Shown here one piece after another: positions 35,220 to 45,424 of a DNA stretch of 64,000 bases. Within the stretch, counting starts at the first letter, position 1; every line of letters begins with the position of its first letter. A program made the position numbers and the translations under genes. This DNA is from Candidatus Binatia bacterium (lineage in GTDB: Bacteria > Desulfobacterota > Binatia > UBA12015), in NCBI GenBank assembly GCA_029243485.1, contig JAQWRY010000086.1, positions 124,001-188,000 on the forward strand, given 5' to 3'. The notes beneath the pieces were generated by a model. The model saw nothing but the letters and a program-made list of their open reading frames with translations. It was not told the DNA's origin and did no database searches.

Positions 35220-36556
35220 GAATCCGTCTCTCTCGGCACCCGGTGGTGTGCCGCGACCCACGTTCGAGCCGCGGCGGTGGTCGCGAACTCACCTTCGAGC
35301 TGAGCGTCGAACGCTGCATCCAGGATTCGCTTGAAGTCGGGCCCTGGCGCGAAGCCGAGCTCGATAAGGTCCTGGCCTCGCAGGAGAGGCTCCGGACGAA
35401 TCTCTTCCACGGGGAGAGCAGCGAGCTGATCGACACAGTACTGCCACGTGGTGAGGTTTCCGGAACCCGACGAGACGTCGATCCGGATCAACTCGAGCAA
35501 GGAGGCGATCCAGGGCTCGCCGAGGAACCGCTTCAAGGTTGCCACGCGCATGTCGGGGGCCTGCATGTGACGCAGGTGGTTCGCGATGAGCCACGCCACC
35601 CGATCGCTGGTCTCACCGCTTTGCCGAAGTCGCCTACAGATCACGCGGGACAACTCCGCGCCCTGTTCACAGTGACCGAAGAAGCGAATCCGGCCGTCGT
35701 CGCCCTTCTCGAACGTGTGGGGCTTCGCCACGTCGTGGAGCAGCACGGCCAGGGCGAGCGCCGAGTCGTGTTGGGCCGGATCGAGCTTGTCGATACAGAG
35801 CAGAGTGTGAACGAAGACATCGCCCTCGGGGTGGTGATCGGGCGACTGCTCGACCCCGCGCATCGCCGCGATTTCGGGCAGCACCGCTTCGAGAAGCCCG
35901 CACTCTGCGAGGAGTTCGAAACCACGGCGGGCGGCCCCGTCTCGCAGGATTTTCACGATCTCGTCACCGATGCGCTCCCAGGCGATGTCCCGGATCGTCG
36001 ACGCATGAGCGACGATGCTCTGCCAGGTCGCCTCTTCGATCCGGAATCCGAAGCGGGCCGCGAAACGGATCGCCCGCAGCAACCGAAGGCGATCTTCGCC
36101 GAACCGAGCATCGGGATCTCCGATCGCCCGGATGCGCTTCGCCTCGAGGTCCGCGCGCCCCCCGACGTAGTCGGTGATCTCTCCGGTCTCGGGGTCGAGG
36201 AACATCCCATTGATCGTGAAATCGCGCCTCTCGGCGTCGCCGCGCGCATCGGAGAAGCGGACTTCGGACGGGCGGCGATGATCCACGTACACACCGTCGC
36301 TACGGAACGTGGCGACCTCGGTATCCCCGGCTTCGCCCAGCACCTTGATGACACCGAACTGTCTCCCGACCCCGACGGTACGGGGGAAGAGCGCCTCGAC
36401 CTGGCTCGCCAGAGCCGAGGTCGCGACGTCGTAGTCCTCAGGCGGAAAGCCCAGCTCGAGATCACGGACGCAGCCGCCGGCAAAGAGGGCCTCGAAGCCG
36501 GCTCCCCGCAGGCGCTCCACGACGCGCTCGGATTCTTGTTTGAGAGTCGGTGGCAC
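35216..36556 (-). CDS. CCA tRNA nucleotidyltransferase / poly(A) polymerase family protein
   Basis: About 446 residues from GTG 36556. The class II nucleotidyltransferase head shows FAGGCVRDLELGFPPEDYDVATSA (GG-RD with the DxD metal site), FTINGMFLDPETGEI and RRIR-type helix FGEDRLRLLRAIRFAARFGF. An HD-type region follows (HPEGDVFVHTLLCIDKL, LALAVLLHDVAKPHTF). CCA-adding and poly(A) enzymes cannot be told apart safely here. The start overlaps upstream sequence of the divergent lhr gene. The stop overlaps the ABC ATPase start as GTGA, coupling tRNA maturation with nucleoside transport genes. Confidence 0.87.
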   Translation of the reverse strand: MPPTLKQESERVVERLRGAGFEALFAGGCVRDLELGFPPEDYDVATSALASQVEALFPRTVGVGRQFGVIKVLGEAGDTEVATFRSDGVYVDHRRPSEVRFSDARGDAERRDFTINGMFLDPETGEITDYVGGRADLEAKRIRAIGDPDARFGEDRLRLLRAIRFAARFGFRIEEATWQSIVAHASTIRDIAWERIGDEIVKILRDGAARRGFELLAECGLLEAVLPEIAAMRGVEQSPDHHPEGDVFVHTLLCIDKLDPAQHDSALALAVLLHDVAKPHTFEKGDDGRIRFFGHCEQGAELSRVICRRLRQSGETSDRVAWLIANHLRHMQAPDMRVATLKRFLGEPWIASLLELIRIDVSSGSGNLTTWQYCVDQLAALPVEEIRPEPLLRGQDLIELGFAPGPDFKRILDAAFDAQLEGEFATTAAARTWVAAHHRVPRETDS

Positions 36557-36678
36557 AGCCGATGCTCGCACGCGCCTCGGGGGGGGCGCAATTGGGACCG
36601 TCCTCGACGTTGGATTCCCGCCGAGACGGCGGTACAACGCAGGGAGGGGCCGCGTTCGTGGCCCCAGACAGGTACATC

Positions 36679-39600
36679 ATGCGCGGCCTCGGATTCGACC
36701 CCCTTCTCGAAGGCTGGTTCGTCGATCGCTTCGGCGAGGCGACACCACCCCAAGCGCTCGGCTGGAAGGCAATCGCCGCCGGCCAGGATACGCTCATCTC
36801 CGCGCCAACCGGGTCCGGCAAGACTCTGGCGGCCTTCCTCTGGGCGATGAACGGGCTCGTCGAGAGCGCGCGGAACGATGCTCTCGAATCGACGACGATC
36901 CTCTATATCTCGCCGCTCAAGGCACTCGGGAACGACATCGAGAAGAACCTCGCGATCCCACTCCGCGCGGTGCGTGAACGGGCCGAGACGGCCGGAATCC
37001 CACTGCAGGACATCCGCGTCTCGGTGAGAAGTGGAGACACCCCGGCCTCCGAGCGTCAGGCGATGCTGCGACGCCCACCCCACATCCTGATCACCACTCC
37101 CGAGTCTCTGTACATCCTCCTCACGGCCGCGAAGAGCCGCGAGATGCTCCGAACCGTCAAGACGGTCATCGTCGACGAGATCCATGCCGTGGCCGGCGAC
37201 AAACGCGGCGCCCACCTCGCGCTCACCCTCGAACGGCTGGACCAGCTCGTCGGCCACCGCCCCCAGCGCATCGGCCTCTCTGCGACACAGAAGCCGATCG
37301 AGAAGGTCGCCGGACTCCTCGTCGGAGCGGGGCGTACCCGCAAAGACGGCACGCCGGACTGCGAGATCATCGACACGGGTCACCGGCGCGCCATGGAGCT
37401 GCGCATCGAAACGCCGGACATGGAGCTCGGCGCGATCGCGACCCACGAGCTCCGTGCTTCGATCTACGACCGGATCGCCCAACTGGTCGCCACCCACGAG
37501 ACCACGATCATCTTCGTGAACACCCGGCGGCTCGTTGAACGCGTCGCACACGATCTCGGAGAACGGATCGGCGCCGACCGGATCGTCGCTCACCACGGAA
37601 GCCTTTCGAGGCGCAGCCGGCTCGCGGCCGAAGAGAAACTGAAATCCGGCGATGTCCCCGTCGTCGTCGCGACGGCGTCCCTCGAGCTCGGAATCGACGT
37701 CGGGCATGTCGACCTAGTCTGTCACCTCGGCGCACCTCGCGCCCTCGCCACACTCCTTCAGCGCGTCGGCCGCTCGGGGCACTGGCTGGGGAGCGTGCCC
37801 CGCGGCGTGTTCTTCCCGCTCACCCGCGACGAGATGCTCCAGACGGCAGCTGCAGTACGCGCGATTCGCACCGGCGAGCTCGACCAGATCCTCATGCCCA
37901 ACGCGCCGCTCGACATCCTCGCGCAGCAGATGGTCGCCAGCATCGCGGCCGAGGAGATGGGGGTCGACGAACTCTACGGGCTCGTGCGCCGGGCCCACCC
38001 CTACCGGGACCTTTCCCGGGAGAACTTCGACCGGGTCCTCGAGATGCTCGTCGAGGGTATCTCGACGAGTCACGGTAGGCGCGCGGCCCACCTGCATCAC
38101 GACCGCGTCAATCAACAACTCAAACCCCGCCGCGGAGCTCGGCTCGCATCCATCACTGGCGGCGGCGCCATCCCTGACACCGCCGACTACGCGGTCATCG
38201 AAGACCCCACCGGCGCACGAGTCGGCACTGTCAATGAGGATTTTGCGATCGAGAGTATGCGGGGGGACATCTTCCTCCTCGGCAATCACTCCTGGCGCAT
38301 CCGACGGGTCGAATCCGGAACCGTGCGCGTCGAAGACGCCGGCCAGGCCCCACCCACGATCCCGTTCTGGCTCGGCGAAGCTCCGGCACGGACCCGCGAG
38401 CTCTCCGAGGCCGTGTCCACGTTGCGCGAAGATACGGCGACTCGCCTCATCGACCGCGATGCCGCCGTCACGTGGCTCATGAGTGAGTGTGGGATCGACC
38501 GCGGCGGCGCAGAACAGATCGTAGAGTACGTGGCGGCGACCGTGGCGATGCTCGGGACCGTCCCCACGTGCGAGCGGATCATCGCCGAGCGCTTCTTCGA
38601 CGAGAGTGGCGGCATGCAGCTCGTCATCCACTCACCGTTCGGCGGCGCCGTGAACCGCGCGCTCGGGCTCGCGCTGCGCAAGAACTTCTGCGTCAATTTC
38701 GACTTCGAGCTCCAGGCGGCGGCCACCGACGACGGCGTCGTGATCTCTCTCGGCGAGCAACACAGCTTCCCGCTTCCGAGCGTTTTCACGATGGTCCGGC
38801 CCGATAAGCTGGAGGCCGACCTCATCCAAGCCGCGCTCGCAGCCCCGATGTTCGGGAATCGGTGGCGGTGGAATGTCACGCGTTCGCTCGCCCTCGCCCG
38901 ACACAGCGGCGGCAAGCGCGTACCGATGAACATCCAGAGAATGCGGGCCGAGGATCTGCTCGCCGCCGTCTTCCCGGCCCAACTCGGATGCGGCGACAAC
39001 CGCACCGGGCCGATCCAGGCTCCCGAACACCCGCTAGTCGACGAGACGCTCGACAACTGCCTGCACGAGGCGATGGATACCGAGGGCCTCCGCGCAATTC
39101 TCGAGAAGATGCGAAGCGGCGAGATCCGGACCGTTGCCGTCGAAACGTCGAGCCCCTCGCCGATGGCCCACGAGCTGCTGAACGCGTACCCGTACGCGTT
39201 CCTCGACGATGCTCCTTTGGAGGAGCGCCGCGCCCGCGCCGTAAACCTCCGCCGGACCGACTCCAGCATTGCGAGCGGCATCGGCGCTCTCGACCCCGCC
39301 GCGATTGCCGAGGTTCGCGAGCAGGCCTGGCCGGACGTGCGGGACGCGGACGAATTGCACGATGCGCTGCACGGCTTCGTGTGGCTCCCTCGCGAGACCC
39401 TGCGCCAAAACCCGCCCTGGCTCGCTTGGATGGACGAGCTCGCAGCGGCAGGGCGGGTCACGATCGCCCGGTGGACGGCCGAGGGAGACACGGCACCTCG
39501 CGAGGCATTCGTCGCCGCGGAGCGGATCGAGTTCGTCCGGCTCGCGCTCCCGGACGCGACCCTCGACCCCGCTATGGACGCGCCTACCGGTTCTCCCGTA

Positions 39601-40962
39601 GCCCCGGAAGCCGAGACCGCGGTCCAGACCGCGCTCCGGGGCTGGCTCAGCGCACAGAGCCCGACGACCGCCGCCTCGCTTTCCGCGACGCTCGGCCTTC
39701 GGCCGACGACGATCGAGGCAGGTCTCGCACAGCTCGAGAATGATGGCTTCGCGATGCGGGGGACCTTCTCTCCCGGTGCGACCGGCGAGGAATGGTGCGA
39801 GAGGCGGCTGCTCGCGCGAATTCATCGTCTGACCCTCGGGATCCTCCGGCGCGAAATCGAACCCGTCAGCGTCTCGAACCTGATCCGCTTCCAGCTCAGA
39901 TGGCAGCATGTATCGCCCCGCACCCAGCTCCACGGGCGCGAAGGGCTCGCGATGATCATCGAGCAACTCCACGGGATCGAAGCGCCCGCGCCCGCGTGGG
40001 AGGGCTCGATCCTCCCGGCGAGGATCGAGGCGTATGCGCCGAACCTCCTGGACGAGCTCTGCTTCTCCGGCGAGGTTGCATGGGGTCGCTTCTCGCCACC
40101 GAATCCGAACCCCAACCGTGGCACCCGGCGCCCCAGCGCACCGACCCGCAACGCACCCCTGGGCCTCGCTCTGCGCGAAGACCTCCCGGCACTCTTGGCC
40201 GGACGGGCCGCCCCCGACACATCGCAGCTCTCGGGCGACGCGAAGGCTGCGCTCGCGGCCCTCGAGCGTGACGGCGCCTCCTTCCTCGGCGACATCGCGC
40301 GCTCCGCGTCTCTCCTCCCGACGTCCGCAGAGGGCGCCCTCTGGGAGCTCGTGGCACGGGGAATGGTGACCGGCGACGGGTTCGCCGGGCTGCGGACCCT
40401 ACTCACTCCGGAAGAGAAGCGCCGCAGCGACCGACGCCTCCGATCCGTCCGAGGCGGACGGGGACGCAATCGCCGGCTTCCGGTCGGCCGCTGGGCGACA
40501 CTCCTCCACCGGGACGTCACCACCCCCCTCGACGAGGAAGAGCACGCGGAGTGGGCTGCGGACCTGCTGCTTCGGCGCTACGGCGTCGTCTTCCGCGAGG
40601 TCACGGCCCGCGAATCGTTGATGCCTCCCTGGCGTATGCTCCTGGCCGCTCTGCGCAGGCTGGAGGCCCGCGGTGAAATCCGCGGCGGCCGCTTCGTCGA
40701 GGGGATCATCGGTGAGCAGTTCGCGAGCCCGGCGGCGGTCGAAGCGCTTCGCGCCACCCGAAGGGAAGATGGGGGCGAGGTCGTCTTGATCTCGTCTGCC
40801 GACCCTTTGAACCTCGTGGGAATCCTAACGCCCGGTGCCCGAGTTGCTCCGCAGAGCGGTCAGGTGATCGCCTTCGCCGATGGTGTCCCGATCGAATGCG
40901 GTGACCTTGGCCACGTTCGAAGCCGCCTCGCCGCCCAGGGCAAGGCTGAATCACTGCGATGA
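36679..40962 (+). CDS. lhr: Large ATP-dependent helicase Lhr
   Basis: A 1427-residue superfamily 2 helicase of the Lhr type. Its order is: N-terminal RecA domain with QALGWKAIAAGQDTLISAPTGSGKTLAAFLW (Walker A), TVIVDEIHAVAGDKRG (DEAH-box variant DEIH) and IGLSATQKP (motif III). The second RecA domain follows with FVNTRRLVERVAHDLGE and ATASLELGIDVGHVD. It continues with LQRVGRSGHWLGSVPRGVFFPLTRDE (motif VI), then winged-helix/Lhr core and a long C-terminal extension. ATG 36679 is chosen because family similarity begins there; earlier in-frame ATGs are within the pcnB-like promoter. The stop overlaps selA (ATGA). Confidence 0.93.
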   Translation: MRGLGFDPLLEGWFVDRFGEATPPQALGWKAIAAGQDTLISAPTGSGKTLAAFLWAMNGLVESARNDALESTTILYISPLKALGNDIEKNLAIPLRAVRERAETAGIPLQDIRVSVRSGDTPASERQAMLRRPPHILITTPESLYILLTAAKSREMLRTVKTVIVDEIHAVAGDKRGAHLALTLERLDQLVGHRPQRIGLSATQKPIEKVAGLLVGAGRTRKDGTPDCEIIDTGHRRAMELRIETPDMELGAIATHELRASIYDRIAQLVATHETTIIFVNTRRLVERVAHDLGERIGADRIVAHHGSLSRRSRLAAEEKLKSGDVPVVVATASLELGIDVGHVDLVCHLGAPRALATLLQRVGRSGHWLGSVPRGVFFPLTRDEMLQTAAAVRAIRTGELDQILMPNAPLDILAQQMVASIAAEEMGVDELYGLVRRAHPYRDLSRENFDRVLEMLVEGISTSHGRRAAHLHHDRVNQQLKPRRGARLASITGGGAIPDTADYAVIEDPTGARVGTVNEDFAIESMRGDIFLLGNHSWRIRRVESGTVRVEDAGQAPPTIPFWLGEAPARTRELSEAVSTLREDTATRLIDRDAAVTWLMSECGIDRGGAEQIVEYVAATVAMLGTVPTCERIIAERFFDESGGMQLVIHSPFGGAVNRALGLALRKNFCVNFDFELQAAATDDGVVISLGEQHSFPLPSVFTMVRPDKLEADLIQAALAAPMFGNRWRWNVTRSLALARHSGGKRVPMNIQRMRAEDLLAAVFPAQLGCGDNRTGPIQAPEHPLVDETLDNCLHEAMDTEGLRAILEKMRSGEIRTVAVETSSPSPMAHELLNAYPYAFLDDAPLEERRARAVNLRRTDSSIASGIGALDPAAIAEVREQAWPDVRDADELHDALHGFVWLPRETLRQNPPWLAWMDELAAAGRVTIARWTAEGDTAPREAFVAAERIEFVRLALPDATLDPAMDAPTGSPVAPEAETAVQTALRGWLSAQSPTTAASLSATLGLRPTTIEAGLAQLENDGFAMRGTFSPGATGEEWCERRLLARIHRLTLGILRREIEPVSVSNLIRFQLRWQHVSPRTQLHGREGLAMIIEQLHGIEAPAPAWEGSILPARIEAYAPNLLDELCFSGEVAWGRFSPPNPNPNRGTRRPSAPTRNAPLGLALREDLPALLAGRAAPDTSQLSGDAKAALAALERDGASFLGDIARSASLLPTSAEGALWELVARGMVTGDGFAGLRTLLTPEEKRRSDRRLRSVRGGRGRNRRLPVGRWATLLHRDVTTPLDEEEHAEWAADLLLRRYGVVFREVTARESLMPPWRMLLAALRRLEARGEIRGGRFVEGIIGEQFASPAAVEALRATRREDGGEVVLISSADPLNLVGILTPGARVAPQSGQVIAFADGVPIECGDLGHVRSRLAAQGKAESLR

Positions 40963-42338
40963 GCCTCCGCTCTCTTCCAAGCGTCGACGCGGCCCTTGCG
41001 ACCCCGGAGGCGGCGGCGCTTCTCGACCGCGTTCCCCGCGCCCTCGCGACGGATGCCGTTCGGGTCGTGCTCGACCAGTGCCGGAAGCAGATCCGTTCTT
41101 CGGATCTCGCGGAAGCTCCCTCTACCGCGACGATCATCACGCGTGCGGACGTATGGATCCAGCAGGAGCTCGGCGCGAACTTGCCTTCGGTCGTGAACGC
41201 GACGGGCATCGTTCTTCATACCAACCTCGGGCGCGCGCCCCTGGCTCCCGCGGCGATCGAGAGCCTGGCCCAGGCCGCGCGCCAAACGAGCGCCATCGAG
41301 TTCGACGTCTCGACCGGAACGCGCGGCCACCGAGACGACCACGTCTCGCGCCTCCTCGCCGACCTCACCGGTGCCGAGGCGGGGATGGTCGTGAACAACA
41401 ACGCGGCCGCTCTCCTGCTCGCCGTCGACTCCCTCGCTTCGCGGCGAGAGGTGATCGTCTCCCGTGGAGAGCTCATCGAGATTGGGGGTGCTTTCCGACT
41501 GCCCGACGTCCTGCGAAGAGCGGGCGCGGTACTTCGCGAGGTCGGCACGACGAACCGTACGCGGGTCGAGGATTACGCAAAGGTCCTGTCGCGGCGGACG
41601 GCGCTGATCCTTCGGGCGCATCCGTCGAACTACCGCGTCGAGGGATTCACGGAGCAACCCGGCCGGGCGGATCTCGCGCGGCTCGCGCACGAACACGGGA
41701 TCCCCTTTGTCGAAGACCTGGGCAGTGGTGCCCTCGTCGACCTCCGCCAGTTCGGCGTTCCCCATGAGCCGACTCCTGCCGAAGCAATTCGGTCCGGCGT
41801 CGATATCGTCACATTCAGCGGCGACAAGCTCCTGGGCGGGCCGCAGGCCGGCCTCCTCGTCGGCAAGGCCGACCTGATCGCCAAGCTCCAGAAGAATCCT
41901 GTGAGGCGAGCCCTTCGCGTCGACAAGCTGATCCTCGCGGCGTTGCGCGCCACACTCACTCTCTACCGAACATCCAACGACCTACCCGCGGATCTCCCTA
42001 CACTCGGCCTGCTCGCGCGAACGGAAGAGCGCCTCGACGAGATCGCCCGTGAGGCGCACGACCTCCTGCGTGAAGCGCTTCCCGCCGAGTTCACCCTCCA
42101 GGTGATCCCCTCGGAGAGCGAGATCGGCAGCGGCGCACAGCCGACGATCACGCTCCCGAGCCGCGCCATCCGCGTTCGGCACGAAGGTTGGGACGCCGCC
42201 CGAGTCGCCCACTTCTTCCGATCGGCCTCTCCGGCCATCCTCGGCCGCATTGCACACGGCGACCTTCTCCTCGATCTGCGTGCCGTTCCCGAAGCCGCAG
42301 ATCTGCTCCCGCACGGAATCGAGACAAGCGAATCATGA
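40959..42338 (+). CDS. selA: L-seryl-tRNA(Sec) selenium transferase
   Basis: A 459-residue PLP enzyme converting Ser-tRNA(Sec) to Sec-tRNA(Sec) with selenophosphate. The N-terminal tRNA-binding helices are followed by VVNATGIVLHTNLGRAPLAPAAI and GHRDDHVSRLLADLTGAEAGMVVNNNAAAL. The PLP lysine is in FSGDKLLGGPQAGLLVGK. C-terminal EIGSGAQPTITLPSRAI is also typical. Both ends overlap neighbours as ATGA (lhr, selB). It shows that the organism uses selenocysteine. Confidence 0.97.
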   Translation: MSLRSLPSVDAALATPEAAALLDRVPRALATDAVRVVLDQCRKQIRSSDLAEAPSTATIITRADVWIQQELGANLPSVVNATGIVLHTNLGRAPLAPAAIESLAQAARQTSAIEFDVSTGTRGHRDDHVSRLLADLTGAEAGMVVNNNAAALLLAVDSLASRREVIVSRGELIEIGGAFRLPDVLRRAGAVLREVGTTNRTRVEDYAKVLSRRTALILRAHPSNYRVEGFTEQPGRADLARLAHEHGIPFVEDLGSGALVDLRQFGVPHEPTPAEAIRSGVDIVTFSGDKLLGGPQAGLLVGKADLIAKLQKNPVRRALRVDKLILAALRATLTLYRTSNDLPADLPTLGLLARTEERLDEIAREAHDLLREALPAEFTLQVIPSESEIGSGAQPTITLPSRAIRVRHEGWDAARVAHFFRSASPAILGRIAHGDLLLDLRAVPEAADLLPHGIETSES

Positions 42339-44251
42339 GCCAGACTGAACGCGTGATCCTGGGCACGGCCGGTCACATCGACCACGGCAAAACGGCGTTG
42401 ATCCGAGCGCTGACCGGCCAGGAAACCGACCGACTCGCCGCCGAGAAGGAGCGCGGCATATCCATCGAGTTGGGATTCGCCCACTATGAGATCGACGGCC
42501 ACCGATTCGGCGTCGTCGACGTGCCCGGCCACGAGCGCTTCATCCGGCAGATGCTGGCCGGTGCCCACGGGATCGACCTGGTGCTGTTCACCGTCGCCGC
42601 CGACGACGGGATCATGCCGCAGACCGAAGAGCACTTCGACATCCTCCACCTTCTGGGCGCGCGCCACGGCGTGTTCGTCATCACCAAGACAGATCTCGTG
42701 GACGCCGATCGGCTGGCCGAAGTCCGGTCCGACATCGAAGTTCTCGCGGTGGGCACGGCCTGCGAAGCCTGGCCGGTCCTCGCGGTTTCCAGCATGACCG
42801 GTACGGGCCTCGACGAGCTTCGATCCGAGCTCTCGCGACAACTCTCAGCTCTCCCGGGGCGCGATACGTCCGGGTACTTCCGGCTACCGATCGATCGGTC
42901 CTTTACGCTGCACGGCCACGGCTTGGTCGTCACCGGAACCGCCATCGCCGGTGCCGTTCGCGAAGGCGATGCGCTCGCGATTCGACCCGGCGACATCACC
43001 ACGCGGGCCCGCTCGGTGCAGGTCCACGGCGAAGCCGTCACACAGGGTCTGGCCGGCCAACGCGTCGCCGTGAATCTGCCCGGAGTCGAGAAGAGCGATG
43101 CCAAGCGCGGCTTGTGGCTGACGGACCCACGCATCGAGGTCACGACGGACCGCGTCGATTGCTGGTTCGAGGTGCGACCCGGTGCGCCACGCCCGTTGCG
43201 CAGCTTCGACCGACTTCGCGTTTACGTGACGACAGCGGAAGTCATGGGCCGGCTCATTCTGCTGGGTGACCAGAAGGAACTCGAGCCGAAGTCCTCGGGG
43301 TGGTGCCAGATCGCGCTGGACGAACCCGTTCTCGTCGCCGCGGGGGACCGATTCATCGCGCGCACGGAAGCGGCCACACGGACGACAGGCGGCGGAGAGA
43401 TCGTGCATCCATTCGCCCCGCGGCACCGGGCTTCCGACTCGAGTCTGATCGAACGCCTCGAGGTCCTTCACTCGGGTGCCGCACCCGAACGGCTCCGTGC
43501 TTTCCTCGATCTCCTGAACGAGTTCGCTGCGCCCACGGAGTTCGTCGCCCAGTGCCTGGGACAGTCCGAGAAGAGAGTTTGCGAGTCGGCTTCGCAAGCG
43601 AAAGACGTGCTCCCGCTCCCCGATGCCGATGAGCCCGAAGCGTGGACGACCGTCGAGAAGTGGCAGAAGCTGGAGGCCGAGGTCCGCGAGGCGCTGAAGT
43701 CCTTCCACCGCGTTCACCCGATCGCCGAGGGGATGGATCTCGAGTCCCTCCGATCGCGGCTTCGCGTCCCTCTTCCGGCGAAGCTGTTCCGCCCCGTGAT
43801 CGCGCGACTCGACGCCGCGGGGACCGTCATTCGAGAAGAAGCGACCGTCCGGCTCCCGGAGCACAAGGTGACCCTCGACAAGGCGCAGGAAGGCCATACG
43901 ACGAAGATCCTGGAGGCGATCAACGCCGGCGGCCTCACGCCGCCCGACGCGAAGCAGCTGGCCTCCGCTCTGGACGTCACGCAGCCGAAAGCTCTCGAGT
44001 TGCTTCACCTACTCGAGAAGCAGGAAAAGATCGTGCGCGTCACGGCGGACCTGTTCTACGCGAGCGATTCCTACACGCAAGCGAAGCAGCTTCTCCGAAC
44101 CGGGATGGAGGCCTCAGCCGAGATCACCGTTGCCGATTACCGAACGGCGCTCTCCGCGAGCCGCAAGTATGCTCTCGCACTGCTCGAACACTTCGATCAG
44201 TCGGGTATCACGATTCGCGTCGGAGACAGCCGCCGGTTGCGCACGACGTGA
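42335..44251 (+). CDS. selB: Selenocysteine-specific elongation factor SelB
   Basis: A 638-residue GTPase. The EF-Tu-like head has [14 protein letters not shown] (G1), [12 protein letters not shown] (G3) and VITKTDLVD (G4), then EF-Tu domains 2 and 3. The C-terminal region contains winged-helix domains that read the SECIS hairpin ([34 protein letters not shown] and [26 protein letters not shown]). The length suggests a standard four-domain SelB. No selC tRNA, selD or selenoprotein gene was recognised in the window. The operon is lhr-selA-selB. Confidence 0.96.
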   Translation: MSQTERVILGTAGHIDHGKTALIRALTGQETDRLAAEKERGISIELGFAHYEIDGHRFGVVDVPGHERFIRQMLAGAHGIDLVLFTVAADDGIMPQTEEHFDILHLLGARHGVFVITKTDLVDADRLAEVRSDIEVLAVGTACEAWPVLAVSSMTGTGLDELRSELSRQLSALPGRDTSGYFRLPIDRSFTLHGHGLVVTGTAIAGAVREGDALAIRPGDITTRARSVQVHGEAVTQGLAGQRVAVNLPGVEKSDAKRGLWLTDPRIEVTTDRVDCWFEVRPGAPRPLRSFDRLRVYVTTAEVMGRLILLGDQKELEPKSSGWCQIALDEPVLVAAGDRFIARTEAATRTTGGGEIVHPFAPRHRASDSSLIERLEVLHSGAAPERLRAFLDLLNEFAAPTEFVAQCLGQSEKRVCESASQAKDVLPLPDADEPEAWTTVEKWQKLEAEVREALKSFHRVHPIAEGMDLESLRSRLRVPLPAKLFRPVIARLDAAGTVIREEATVRLPEHKVTLDKAQEGHTTKILEAINAGGLTPPDAKQLASALDVTQPKALELLHLLEKQEKIVRVTADLFYASDSYTQAKQLLRTGMEASAEITVADYRTALSASRKYALALLEHFDQSGITIRVGDSRRLRTT

Positions 44252-44254
44252 GAC

Positions 44255-44286
44255 CCGAGCCCTAGCAGCGCTTTTGAAGGGCTCGG
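44255..44286 (+). terminator. Hairpin downstream of selB
   Basis: CCGAGCCCT (44255-44263) pairs with AGGGCTCGG (44278-44286), nine perfect base pairs with a 14-base loop that itself contains CAGCGCTTTTG. It lies between two convergent genes, so it could serve either strand. No T-run follows the stem on either side. Confidence 0.4.
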
Positions 44287-44308
44287 TCCGGAGCTCTCCA
44301 ACGACCTG

Positions 44309-45271
44309 CTAGTGCCCGCCGCCGCGGAGGGGGTTCACTCCAGTCGCCGGACTCGGCACCGGCAGCTCCAAAGCTACGCGCTCGACGACCTCGGAGTCGA
44401 TCCGGATGTCGGCCGTCTTCTTCAGCTCCTCGTAGTATTCCTGGGTACGAGTCTGGACGGCCGAATGCCGGAGGCTCGTGCGGATTTGCTCGCGAACCTG
44501 ATCCAGCGGCTTGCCTTTTCCGTCACGACGCTCCTCGAGCTTGATGATGTGATGGCCGTACTGCGTCTTCACGACGTCGCTCAAGTTTCCCGGCTCTTTA
44601 AGCGAGAACGCCGCCGCCTCGAACTCCGGGACCATCCGCCCGTGCCCGAAGAAACCGAGGTCGCCCCCCTTGCGCGCGGACGCAGTGTCGACGGAGTGCT
44701 CCTTGGCCAGATCTTCGAAACTCTCCGGTTCGGTTTCGAGTTTCTCGCGCAGTTCTTCGGCGAGTTCCTCCTCGCGAACCAGGATGTGGCGGGCCCGCAG
44801 AGTGGTCGTCGAGTACCGCGCCTGATTCTCGTCGTAATAGGCCAAAATCTGCTCCTCCGTGATGGGCGGAACCGACTGGAGATCCTTCACCAATTTCTGC
44901 ACGACAAGACGGCGGTTCATGTCCTCGACCTGCTGTCGGATGTCCGGATCCTGATCGAAGCCGCGCCGGATTCCCTCATCGAACAGGAGCTGATGCAGAA
45001 CGTAATTCTCGACGAAACGGGCTCGTCCGTCTTCGTCCATCAGGCCTCGCGAGCGGGCCGGGAGTCGCTGCAACTCGACGGTGAGTTCGTCGACCGTCAT
45101 GACGTCGTCGCCGTACCGCGCCGCAACCTCACCCGCGACCGTGGCCTGCGCGACGGTGGTCGAGGTCGGCTTCGCGCTATTCGTCTCGGGAACCGGCGGG
45201 GGCTTCCCATCGCAGCCGGCCAGAATCAGTCCAAGGACGACACCCACACACAAAGTAGTTCTTTCGAGCAT
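44309..45271 (-). CDS. Parvulin-type peptidyl-prolyl isomerase lipoprotein
   Basis: A 320-residue lipoprotein from ATG 45271 (an upstream TTG at 45289 is possible). The lipobox LILAGC follows a short signal peptide, so it is anchored to a membrane outside the cytoplasm. A SurA-N-like helical chaperone region (LTVELQRLPARSRGLMDEDGRARFVENYVLH) precedes the rotamase domain. That domain has RARHILVREEELAEELREKL, KGGDLGFFGHGRMVPEFEAAAFSL and TQYGHHIIKLEER, which is complete. PrsA/PpiD/SurA relatives fold secreted or outer-membrane proteins. It converges on selB and diverges from the next gene. Confidence 0.92.
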   Translation of the reverse strand: MLERTTLCVGVVLGLILAGCDGKPPPVPETNSAKPTSTTVAQATVAGEVAARYGDDVMTVDELTVELQRLPARSRGLMDEDGRARFVENYVLHQLLFDEGIRRGFDQDPDIRQQVEDMNRRLVVQKLVKDLQSVPPITEEQILAYYDENQARYSTTTLRARHILVREEELAEELREKLETEPESFEDLAKEHSVDTASARKGGDLGFFGHGRMVPEFEAAAFSLKEPGNLSDVVKTQYGHHIIKLEERRDGKGKPLDQVREQIRTSLRHSAVQTRTQEYYEELKKTADIRIDSEVVERVALELPVPSPATGVNPLRGGGH

Positions 45272-45424
45272 CCTTCCTGAATAATGCAAAAGCGCCGGTC
45301 ATGCGAAGGTTTTACAAGCCTCCGCAAAGCAGGGTCGGAGGGCGGTTGACCCCCGGGCGGGGTGTTCGGTAGAGCGAGTCTAGGTCCGCCCAAGCCACAT
45401 CCCCCACCCGGACCCTCGAGCCCG

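Noticed and set aside
35953-37707. 584-codon open frame on the minus strand spanning the start of lhr
   Set aside because: It runs antisense to the conserved helicase core and then into the nucleotidyltransferase gene in a different frame; neither part resembles a protein family.
44255-44340. selC (tRNA-Sec) next to selB
   Set aside because: The hairpin here is a 9-bp stem with a 14-base loop, not the long acceptor and variable arms of tRNA-Sec, and no TCA anticodon arm can be found.
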